Shown here one piece after another: positions 6,774 to 14,419 of a stretch of DNA of 17,353 nt (its first letter is position 1; the number at the start of each line of letters is the position of its first letter). The stretch spans positions 1-17,353 of the forward strand of contig JAAZAQ010000012.1 in NCBI GenBank assembly GCA_012514225.1, given 5' to 3'. The stretch is from Clostridiales bacterium. Its GTDB lineage: Bacteria > Bacillota > Clostridia > Christensenellales > Aristaeellaceae. Position numbers and translations under genes: made by a program. The notes beneath the pieces were generated by a model that ran no database searches, had not been told where the DNA came from, and was given only the letters and a program-made list of their open reading frames with translations.

Positions 6774-7408
6774 GCCTTGCCGCCTCCCAGGTGTTTTTCG
6801 ACCGCCGAGAGATACTCCGCGTCGCTCCGGTCGCCGGAGAAGTGCGACCCGTCCCCGAAGACGTAGTAGGGGATGTAGTCGATGGCCCGGTCCAGCCCCT
6901 CCTTGTAGTCCGCGACGACCTCCGCCTTGTAGCGGTCTCCCGTCAGCGCGTCCCGGGCTTCGTCGCGGGGGACGCCGGCCTGCTGCGCGAGCGTCAGCAG
7001 GGTCTCCCGGTCGCTGAGCAGGGCGCCCCGCGTGAAGAGCGCCTGCTGCGCCAGGTCGAAGAAGGCCTCGCCCAGCCCGCGCGTTTTCGCGTGGTGGAAC
7101 AGCCGGTGCGCGTCGGTCATGTTGGCATAGCGGGCGGATTTCAGGTCCATCCCAAGGCCCAGCTCCCGGGCCTCCGCCTCCAGCCGGGCGTTGTTCGCGT
7201 ACACCTTTTCCGGCTTCGCGCCGTACTGGTTGATGGAGTACTCGTTGAGGGACTCGCCTTCCCGCTCGCTGGCCTCGGGGTTGAGCAGGTAGGTGCGCAG
7301 AAACAGCCGCGCGCCCGAAACGCCCGCTTCCCGCAGCGCCTTCTTCATGCGCGCCTTTCCGATATAGCAGTATGGGCAGTGAAAGTCCGCCCAGACCCGA
7401 ATGTCCAT
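6770..7408 (-). CDS. DsbA-family FrnE-like thioredoxin-fold protein (first copy, diverged)
   Basis: This 212-residue cytoplasmic protein starts with MDIRVWADFH and carries CPYC at residues 11-14. The helical insert (ANMTDAHRLFHHAKTRGLGEAFF) aligns well with the next gene, so the two are paralogues from a tandem duplication. The C-terminal part has drifted: the usual GVP and SGAQ are YIP (Pro180) and SGDR, suggesting a different client. The start is set by AAAGGAG five bases before the ATG; the longer open frame to 7582 runs through the promoter at 7475-7503. It is the first gene of a four-gene operon and is divergent from the NimA-like gene. Confidence 0.92.
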   Translation of the reverse strand: MDIRVWADFHCPYCYIGKARMKKALREAGVSGARLFLRTYLLNPEASEREGESLNEYSINQYGAKPEKVYANNARLEAEARELGLGMDLKSARYANMTDAHRLFHHAKTRGLGEAFFDLAQQALFTRGALLSDRETLLTLAQQAGVPRDEARDALTGDRYKAEVVADYKEGLDRAIDYIPYYVFGDGSHFSGDRSDAEYLSAVEKHLGGGKA

Positions 7409-7474
7409 GGTTGCTCCTTTCCGCTTTCCGGCCGGCGACCGGAGGGCCGCCGCACACGCCGGGCGTCCCCTCCA

Positions 7475-7503
7475 TGTATACCCGGGGGGACAGGTTTTGA
7501 CCA
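7475..7503 (-). promoter_or_regulatory. Promoter of the FrnE operon
   Basis: On the minus strand TGGTCA (7503-7498), a 17-base spacer and TATACA (7480-7475) lie 67 bases before the first FrnE-like start. The promoter is back-to-back with that of the NimA-like gene. Confidence 0.55.
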
Positions 7504-7535
7504 GCATCCCCTGCGAATCTTTCTCCCATCGGCTG

Positions 7536-7544
7536 TGATAGAAT
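7536..7544 (+). promoter_or_regulatory. Extended -10 promoter of the NimA-like gene
   Basis: TGATAGAAT (TGn + TAGAAT) lies 71 bases before the chosen start at 7615. It overlaps the ATG of the longest open frame (7543), which argues that the longest reading is not the true protein. No clear -35 box is seen. Confidence 0.5.
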
Positions 7545-7614
7545 GGCAATCGGCGCGCAAGGATTGATGCCGCCTGAAACACCGCGGACGGGAATCAGGG
7601 GAGGGGACGGGGAG

Positions 7615-8232
7615 ATGAGGCGCAAAGACCGGGAAATGGGCCGGGCGTTCGGGTTGGCGGTCATCGACCGGGCCCCCTTCGGCGTGCTGAGCGTGCTGGA
7701 GCCGGACGGGCAGCCCTACGGCCTTCCCCTCTCCATTGCGCGGGAGGGTGAAACCCTCTACTTCCATTCGGCGACGGGCGGAAAGAAGACGGCGCTGCTC
7801 CCGGAAGGCGCGCCGGTGCACGTTGTGTTTGTGGGCGAGGTCCGGGTGCCGGCGGTCATGGCGCAGGAGGAGGCGGAGGAAGCCGCGAAGGACCCGGCGC
7901 GGTTCGGCGAACTGACCAGCAAGCTGTTTACGACGGAGTTCGAGTCCGCCATGGTCAGGGGCAGGGTGCGGCTGCTGACAAGCGACAAGGAGAAAACGCG
8001 GGGGCTTTGGCTCATCTCCCGGAAGTTCACGCCGCAATGGATGCCGTACTTCCCCCAGGCGGTCGAAAGCGGCCTGAAGCATACTGCGGTATACGCGGTC
8101 GATATCGACGAAATCACCGCGAAGCGCAAGAAGTACGACGCCGCCGGCGTGGAGATGAAGTGGCAGCGGACGGAGCCGGGCGAAAGCCCGCGCCCGCCCG
8201 CCGACCCGCGATCATACGAAACGAATGAGTAA
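7615..8232 (+). CDS. Pyridoxamine-5'-phosphate-oxidase-fold flavoprotein, NimA-like
   Basis: This 205-residue protein begins MRRKDREM and continues APFGVLSVLEPDGQPYGLPLS and ETLYFHSATGGKK, the pattern of the NimA-type split-barrel FMN-binding family. Some members reduce nitroimidazoles, but most have unknown substrates. The start is placed at 7615 because AGGGGAGGGG (7597-7606) is eight bases upstream, MRRKDREM is the family N-terminus, and the in-frame ATG at 7543 lies inside the -10 box. It is divergent from a thiol-oxidoreductase operon, which hints at a shared redox or xenobiotic response. The last codons form the 5' side of a long inverted-repeat structure that fills the space to the terminator. 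Confidence 0.9.
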   Translation: MRRKDREMGRAFGLAVIDRAPFGVLSVLEPDGQPYGLPLSIAREGETLYFHSATGGKKTALLPEGAPVHVVFVGEVRVPAVMAQEEAEEAAKDPARFGELTSKLFTTEFESAMVRGRVRLLTSDKEKTRGLWLISRKFTPQWMPYFPQAVESGLKHTAVYAVDIDEITAKRKKYDAAGVEMKWQRTEPGESPRPPADPRSYETNE

Positions 8233-8374
8233 GCGCACCGAGGGGATGAGAATCTTTGACGGCCCCGCCAAGCCGAAAGAACGAGGCGCAGCCGAAGCCT
8301 GCGCCAAGTGAAAGAGGCAAAGCGGAGACACAGAAGGGCCGTCCCATCGAAGCGTTTGCGATTGAGTTTCGTAT
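8214..8374 (+). ncRNA. Candidate structured RNA, family not recognised
   Basis: Nested complementary segments indicate an ordered fold. From outside in: ATACGAAAC/GTTTCGTAT (8214-8222 with 8366-8374), TAA.CGCA/TGCG.TTG (8230-8237 with 8357-8364, one mismatch and one G-T pair), CGA.GG/CC.TCG (8239-8244 with 8344-8349, one mismatch), GACGGCCC/GGGCCGTC (8258-8265 with 8336-8343), and an inner hairpin GGCGCAG/CTGCGCC (8285-8291 with 8299-8305). The unpaired parts are purine-rich (GAAAGAACGA, GTGAAAGAGGCAAAG, GGAGACACAGAA), as in tertiary-contact RNAs. An intrinsic terminator follows after 19 bases. It does not match the riboswitch, 6S, SRP, RNase P or tmRNA cores I know. The outer strand overlaps the end of the NimA-like gene; no clear separate promoter is seen, so it may be processed from that mRNA. 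Confidence 0.6.
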
Positions 8375-8392
8375 ACGAGCCGCTGACGGCAC

Positions 8393-8421
8393 AATCCCGC
8401 GGCAGACGCCGCGGGATTTTT
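8393..8421 (+). terminator. Strong intrinsic terminator after the NimA-like gene and RNA candidate
   Basis: An 11-bp perfect stem AATCCCGCGGC/GCCGCGGGATT (8393-8403 with 8408-8418, loop AGAC) is followed by further T residues to 8421. On the minus strand it lies beyond the ABC operon, but the T-tract there is poor, so it mainly serves the plus strand. Confidence 0.92.
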
Positions 8422-8458
8422 CATGGGAAAGGCGGATAGGCCCGCCGGCCGGTTTCCG

Positions 8459-9484
8459 TTAGCCCTTGATGCCCCCGCGCGCCACGCCGCGGACAATCTG
8501 CTTCCGGGCGAAGAGGAACAGCAGCACCATGGGCAGCACCACGACGGAGGAGGCGGCCATCAGCAGCTCGTTGTTGGCGCCCACCTCGGTGGTGAAGGTG
8601 TACAGGCCGAAGGGCAGGGTGCGGTTCAGGTCGCTCTTGATGACCAGCAGCGGCCACATGAAGCTGTTCCAGGAGGCCAGCGCGTTGAGCAGGATAATGG
8701 TGACCAGGGAGGGCCGGGCGATGGGCACCATGACCTTCCACAGGTAAACCCAGTTGGTGCTGCCGTCCACGCGCGCGGACCAGTACAGGCCTGCGGGGAT
8801 GGACTGGAAGAAGTTGCGCAGGATATAGGTGTAGAAGATGCTGCTCATGAAGGGCAGCACCAGCGCCCACAGGCTGTCGTACAGGCCGACCCTGACGATG
8901 GTCTGGTAGTTGGTGATGATGAGCATCTCGAAGGGCACCATCATCATGGACAGCAGCAGGGAAAACAGCACCTCCCGCCCCCTGAACTCCAGCCGGGTGA
9001 AGGCGAAGGCCGCCAGGATGGTCGTCAGCGCCGTCACGGTGACGCTGCCCAGGAGCACGAGGACGGAGTTGAGGAAATAGCGCGCGAAGGGCGCCTTTTC
9101 GAAGGCGATCCGGAAGTTCTCGAAATTCAGCCAGTTCCGGGGCAGCAGGGAGGGCGGGAAGTAGTTCATCTCCGGCGCGGTCTTCAGCGCCGAGGACAGC
9201 ATCCAGAAGAAGGGGAAGACCATCACCAGCATGCCAAGCGTCAGCAGCGCGTAGCGGAGCGCGCGCCCGGAAACGGACAGCACGCGGCGCGCGGGCTTCA
9301 GCATCAGCCCCGCCGTGAGCAGCGCGGCGCCCAGCGCCAGCAGCGCCAGCGCCAGCGGGCGGGAGCCGCCCAGCAGCAGGCTGGCCGGCGCGGCCAGGAC
9401 GCCAAGTACACCCAGCAGGAACAGCGCCGTGCCCAGGCCGGTGCCCGGGCGCGCCAGATCGCGGGACGCCCTCAAGTCAGTCAT
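8459..9484 (-). CDS. ABC importer permease, MalG/UgpE type, with N-terminal extension
   Basis: This is the second inner-membrane permease of a carbohydrate-type ABC importer. The conserved core starts near residue 72 (ALRYALLTLGMLVMVFPFFW) and has the cytoplasmic EAA-type loop YWSARVDGSTNWVYLWKVM (234-252), in which the EAA triad reads WSA but the DG is kept. At 341 residues it is about 65 longer than usual: residues ~17-62 add two predicted membrane helices before the core. The ATG at 9484 overlaps the end of the MalF-like gene by eight bases, so translation is coupled. It is the last gene of its operon. No substrate-binding protein gene accompanies it, so the cargo is not inferable beyond a sugar or glycerophosphodiester-like solute. 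Confidence 0.93.
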   Translation of the reverse strand: MTDLRASRDLARPGTGLGTALFLLGVLGVLAAPASLLLGGSRPLALALLALGAALLTAGLMLKPARRVLSVSGRALRYALLTLGMLVMVFPFFWMLSSALKTAPEMNYFPPSLLPRNWLNFENFRIAFEKAPFARYFLNSVLVLLGSVTVTALTTILAAFAFTRLEFRGREVLFSLLLSMMMVPFEMLIITNYQTIVRVGLYDSLWALVLPFMSSIFYTYILRNFFQSIPAGLYWSARVDGSTNWVYLWKVMVPIARPSLVTIILLNALASWNSFMWPLLVIKSDLNRTLPFGLYTFTTEVGANNELLMAASSVVVLPMVLLFLFARKQIVRGVARGGIKG

Positions 9485-11011
9485 ATTTCCACCTGCGCTG
9501 GATGAAGCGCTGGAGCATGGTGAAGGCGAAGATGATGAGGAAGAGCAGGATGGCGGCGGCGGCGGCGCGGCCCAGCTCGCGGTTTTCGTACATCATGTCG
9601 TAAATGTAGTACACCACCGTGTACAGGTTCTTGACCGGGCCGGGGTAGCCGGAAAAGAGCACCTTGACCTCGGTGAAAACCTTGAAGGCGGAAATGCTGT
9701 TGATGATGAGCACCAGCCCGATGGTGGGCGCCAGCAGCGGCACGGTGATGCGGCGGAAAATGCGGAAGGCCTTCGCGCCGTCCACCCGGGCGACGGTGTA
9801 ATAGGTTTCGTCGATGTTCTGAAGCCCGGACAGCAGCAGGATGATCGTGAAGGGCAGGGAGGACCAGATGCCGAAGATGACCAGCACCGTCAGGGAGTTG
9901 CCGGCCTTCTGCAGGAAGTCCACCTGGCCCACGCCAAAGAGGGAGAGGATGAAGTTGAGGACGCCGAAGTTGCGGTTGAAAATCCAGCGCCACACCAGGC
10001 CCACCGCGGTGACGGAGGTGACCATGGGCAGGAAGTAAGCCGTCTGGAACAGCGCGCTGAAGCGCAACTTCTGGTTGAGCAGATAGGCGATGACGACGGC
10101 CAGCGCGGTGGCGATGGGCACGGTGTAGAGCACGTAGAGCAGCGTGTTGAGCAGCCCCTGCAGGAAGTAGTTGGTGGTGCCGGGGATGCCCTCCAGCACG
10201 TAGCGGTAGTTGCCCGGCCCCCAGCCGGCGAAGCTGCCCTCCAGCCTGTAGCGCTCCTGGAAACTCATGATGACCACGCGCACGATGGGGTAGAGGGTGA
10301 AGGCCAGCACGCCCGCCATGAAGGGCAGCAGGTAGTCCATGACCTCCAGCCGCCTCCCCATCCCGGCGCGCTTCTCCTCGTCCCCGCGCAGGTAGAGGAG
10401 GAGCAGCGCCAGCGCGAACAAGAGCAGGAACACGCCGGCGAACAGCAGCGCGGCGTAATAGTACATCAGGGGGTACCAGGGCTCGGAGACCTGCAGCTGC
10501 ATCCGCACCGCGGCCGCGTTGACCTCCCCGGCCTGCCTTTGCGCCTCCGCCCCGGCGGCCAGCGCGATGCCCGGCGCCGCGGCGTCCAGCCGCCCCGCGA
10601 TTTCCGCCCGCCGCGCCTCGTCCGCGACGCGGTCGAGGATGCCCTCCTTCAGGGTCCCAAGCGCGGCGGCCGCTATTTCCCTGTCCGGCGTCCCCTGCGC
10701 GGCCTGCGCCGCGATGGCCTCCCGCAGCGCGCGCTTCCGGGAGGAGGCGCCGGTGGACACCGCCGACAAAAGGGCCTTGTCCGTCTCCGTCCCGGAAGCC
10801 GCCTCCACGGACTGGCGGACGGTCTCCTCCAGCAGCGCGGACGCGCGCGCCTGGCGGGCCAGCCCCTCCGTGCGCGACTCCAGCATCCGCCGCCCGACGA
10901 CGCCTCCCAGCAGCGCCGCGGCGCCCAGCAGGGCGAGCAGCACGATGTGCAACCTGACCCGCCCCGGCCCGTTGCGGCGCGGCCGCCTGGCCCGCTCCCT
11001 TTCGCCCGCCA

Positions 11012-11012
<1 letters not shown>
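9477..11012 (-). CDS. ABC importer permease, MalF/UgpA type, with large N-terminal domain
   Basis: This 511-residue permease is about 220 residues longer than the usual family member. The conserved core runs from about residue 225 (MDYLLPFMAGVLAFTLYPIV) and includes the EAA loop TYYTVARVDGAKAFRIFRRI (403-422). Before it come one membrane helix (~21-40), about 135 residues of Ala/Glu/Arg-rich, apparently helical sequence (45-175), and a second helix (~181-208). This predicts an extra extracytoplasmic helical domain. E. coli MalF also has ~514 residues, but its extra domain is inserted later (P2, after the third helix), so the arrangement here differs. The start codon shares its A with the stop of the ATPase gene (TGATG), and no alternative start has a better site. 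Confidence 0.93.
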
Positions 11013-12076
<1,064 letters not shown>

Positions 12077-12116
12077 GTGGTGCCCTGCCTTTATCTCGTG
12101 TTCAGCGCCCGCCCGG

Positions 12117-13559
12117 TCAGACGGGGACGTAGCCCTCCGTATCCCCGCGGCGGAAGGGGCCCTTTTCAAGCAGCGCCTCCATCGCGGCGACCGCGCGCCT
12201 GCCCGTCCCCCTGTGCTCCCTGCCGTAGCGCTCCGGAACAGCCTGTCGGGTGACGTAGGCGACCTTGTACAACTGGTCCGCCCGCAGTTCCCCGTCCCCC
12301 GCGAAGATTTTCTGGATACGCTGGCCGTAGGGGTTCTCCAGCTTGAAGTAGACCTTCAGCCCCGCGTTGCGCTTGATGTAGCCGCCCATCTGATGAAAGG
12401 GCTGGGCGGAAAAGGTGCTTTCCAGGTTGTCCTCCAGCATCGCCCGGATTTCCTCCCCGGTCAGCCTGGCGGTCCTGATTTCCGGGTCCATGGGCACGAT
12501 GGCGTACAGGTCGCGCCGCCTCAGCACGCCCTTCCTGACCGCGCCGCCATAGCGCCAGCCGTTGGAAAACGCGATTTCGCAGCCGCTGGCCGCCCGGATG
12601 CCGTCCAGCAGGAGGTTGTCCATGGCGCTGTAGAAGCTGGAGGCGCGGTGCAAGTCCACCGCGGTGCGGCCGACGGGCTCGCCGAGCCAGGCGGCGTACT
12701 TTCGCAGGATGGGGTCCCGCGCAAGCGCCCGGCTCATCTCCCGGTCCATTTTGACGGACCTGTCCAGCGTCACGTACTCGTGCCGGATGCCCGTGATGCC
12801 CTTTTTGCCCACGGTGAGGCGCAGCAGGCCGATGGATGAGGCCAGCGCGCCGGACTGGATGATGTAGGCGCTGTTGAACCGCTGAGGCGCGGTGATGCGG
12901 TTGTGGGTATGGCCGGACAGGCACAGGTCGATGCCGGGCACCTGCTTCAATAGCTCCACGTCCTGCGGATAACCCAGGTGGGACAGCAGGACGACCAGGT
13001 CCGCCCCCTGTTTTCGCAATTTCCGGGCCTGGGCGGCCGTTTCCCTGACGCCGTCGGTGAACTCCGCGCCTTCCCAGAACGCCTGGGGCATGTTTTTCCG
13101 GATGATGTTGCTGGCCACGCCGACGACCCCGATTTTCAGCCCCTTCCGGGCCAGCATCGCCGCGGGCTTGAAATACAGGCGCCGGGTGCCCTCGTGGTAG
13201 ACGTTGCACGCCAGGACGGGGTAGCCCAGCTCCCCTTGAAGGGTCAGCAGGTGCGCGGGCGAGTAGGCCGCGTCCCAGTGGAAGGTCATCGCGTCCACGC
13301 CCAGCATCCTCAGGTAGGGAACCATGACCTCCCCCCTGCTCTGCACCGCCTCGTAGGTGCCGTGGAAGGTGTCCCCGTTGTCCAGGACGAGCAGGCCCTC
13401 CGGGTCCTCGCGCCGCATTTCGCGGATTTTGGTCATGATGCGGGCGTAACCGCCCAGGGTTTCGACGCGGAAGCCGCCGGGGCTGTAGCGGACGTCCCCG
13501 TGCTCCAGCAGGTTGGCGTGGGTGTCGTTGAGCTGGACGATGCTAAGCGTCGTGGCCAT
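12117..13559 (-). CDS. Metallophosphatase / 5'-nucleotidase family protein, cytoplasmic
   Basis: This 480-residue protein has an N-terminal metallophosphoesterase domain and a C-terminal 5'-nucleotidase domain, which together hydrolyse phosphoesters such as nucleotides. Metal motifs are LNDTHANL (D12, H14), GDTFHG (D63), LLSHLG (H194) and SGHTHN (H217, H219). The usual GNH(D/E) motif is replaced by FHWD (93-96), reminiscent of the GHWE variant in SoxB-like members. The substrate-domain motif is SNGWRYGGAVRKG (332-344). There is no signal peptide, unlike periplasmic UshA, so it should act inside the cell. The start follows a strong AAGGGAGGGGG site. As first gene of the ABC operon it could process the imported solute. 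Confidence 0.9.
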   Translation of the reverse strand: MATTLSIVQLNDTHANLLEHGDVRYSPGGFRVETLGGYARIMTKIREMRREDPEGLLVLDNGDTFHGTYEAVQSRGEVMVPYLRMLGVDAMTFHWDAAYSPAHLLTLQGELGYPVLACNVYHEGTRRLYFKPAAMLARKGLKIGVVGVASNIIRKNMPQAFWEGAEFTDGVRETAAQARKLRKQGADLVVLLSHLGYPQDVELLKQVPGIDLCLSGHTHNRITAPQRFNSAYIIQSGALASSIGLLRLTVGKKGITGIRHEYVTLDRSVKMDREMSRALARDPILRKYAAWLGEPVGRTAVDLHRASSFYSAMDNLLLDGIRAASGCEIAFSNGWRYGGAVRKGVLRRRDLYAIVPMDPEIRTARLTGEEIRAMLEDNLESTFSAQPFHQMGGYIKRNAGLKVYFKLENPYGQRIQKIFAGDGELRADQLYKVAYVTRQAVPERYGREHRGTGRRAVAAMEALLEKGPFRRGDTEGYVPV

Positions 13560-13610
13560 CCCCGTCCCCCTCCCTTTCTATTCAGCCGTCCCGGGCGTTT
13601 TCCCGCGCCC

Positions 13611-13639
13611 ATTGTAGCGGAACGGGCCGCCCGGTTCAA
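13611..13639 (-). promoter_or_regulatory. Promoter of the nucleotidase-ABC operon
   Basis: On the minus strand TTGAAC (13639-13634), a 17-base spacer and TACAAT (13616-13611) lie 52 bases before the nucleotidase start. This is one of the best promoter matches in the window, back-to-back with the response-regulator promoter. Confidence 0.7.
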
Positions 13640-13675
13640 TCAGCCCTATTGTACCCGCCGGCCGTCCCGCCCGCG

Positions 13676-13684
13676 TGCTATAAT
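13676..13684 (+). promoter_or_regulatory. Extended -10 promoter of the two-component operon
   Basis: TGCTATAAT has a perfect TATAAT (13679-13684) with the TGn extension. It is 40 bases before the regulator ATG. No -35 box at normal spacing is visible, which allows activator dependence, possibly by its own product. Confidence 0.65.
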
Positions 13685-13723
13685 CGGGAAAGAAACGAAA
13701 CCGACCGTTATCCGGAGGGGCGC

Positions 13724-14419
13724 ATGGCCAACATCCTCATCGCCGACGACAACCGGCAAATCGCCTCCGTGCTGGAGGAGTACCTGAAAAAGGAAGGACA
13801 CACCGCCTTTGTAGCCAGCGACGGGCAGGAGGCGGTTGAGATGTTCCGGAAGCTCAGGCCGGACGCCGTGCTGCTGGACGTGATGATGCCCCGGATGGAC
13901 GGCTTCGCGGTCTGCCGTGAAATCCGCCGTGAGTCCCCGGTGCCCGTCATCATGGTGACCGCCCGGGGCGAGGATTTCGAGCGCATCATGGGGCTGGACA
14001 TCGGCGCGGACGACTATATCGTCAAACCCTTCTCCCCCGGGGAGGTCATGGCCCGCCTGCGCGCGGTGCTGCGCCGGATGGACCGGGGCATCGCCGGCGC
14101 GCGCCAGGCGGCGGCCCTGGGCAACCTGGAGGTCGACCTGGACACCTACGGGGCGCGGGTCGGCGGGCAGGAGGTCGCCCTGACCCGGCGCGAGCTGGAG
14201 CTGCTGTACACCCTGTCCGCCCACCCGGGCAAGGTCTTCTCCCGGGAAAACCTGCTGGAAAGCCTTTGGGGCTACGAGTATTTCGGCGACAGCCGCACCG
14301 TGGACTCGCACATCAAACGCCTGCGCGCCAAGCTGGAGCCCTTCAGCCCCAGGGGGTGGGAGTTGAAGACCATCTGGGGCGTGGGCTACAAGATGGAGGC
14401 AAAGGGCGATGAGAGGTAG
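13724..14419 (+). CDS. OmpR/PhoB-family response regulator
   Basis: This is a 231-residue DNA-binding regulator. The receiver domain has the acidic pair D8/D9, phosphoacceptor D52 (VLLDVMMPRMDG), switch T79 and K101 (VKPFSPGEV). The C-terminal winged helix is intact (LTRRELELLYTLSAHPGKVFS, TVDSHIKRLRAKLE, IWGVGYKME). The start is set by GGAGGGG four bases before the ATG and the N-terminus MANILIADD; an upstream open extension covers the promoter. Its stop lies 11 bases inside the kinase gene, so the pair is made together. Its own operon and the divergent ABC operon are the nearest possible targets. Confidence 0.96.
   Translation: MANILIADDNRQIASVLEEYLKKEGHTAFVASDGQEAVEMFRKLRPDAVLLDVMMPRMDGFAVCREIRRESPVPVIMVTARGEDFERIMGLDIGADDYIVKPFSPGEVMARLRAVLRRMDRGIAGARQAAALGNLEVDLDTYGARVGGQEVALTRRELELLYTLSAHPGKVFSRENLLESLWGYEYFGDSRTVDSHIKRLRAKLEPFSPRGWELKTIWGVGYKMEAKGDER

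Noticed and set aside
5316..6866. Plus-strand frames opposite the FrnE/FakA-domain/PIN operon
   Set aside because: They are shadows of recognised minus-strand genes; no start site or domain is visible.
7409..7582. Extension of the first FrnE-like protein
   Set aside because: It crosses the promoter at 7475-7503; the ATG at 7408 has AAAGGAG and a family-typical N-terminus.
9301..9370. GCGCC/GCAGC-rich repeats in the MalG-like gene as a possible tandem repeat
   Set aside because: They encode Leu/Ala-rich membrane helix codons in frame and are explained by the protein.
12166..13209. 347-residue minus-strand frame within the nucleotidase gene
   Set aside because: It lies inside the nucleotidase gene in another frame and has low-complexity Arg/Gly/Pro composition; the nucleotidase motifs fix the true frame.
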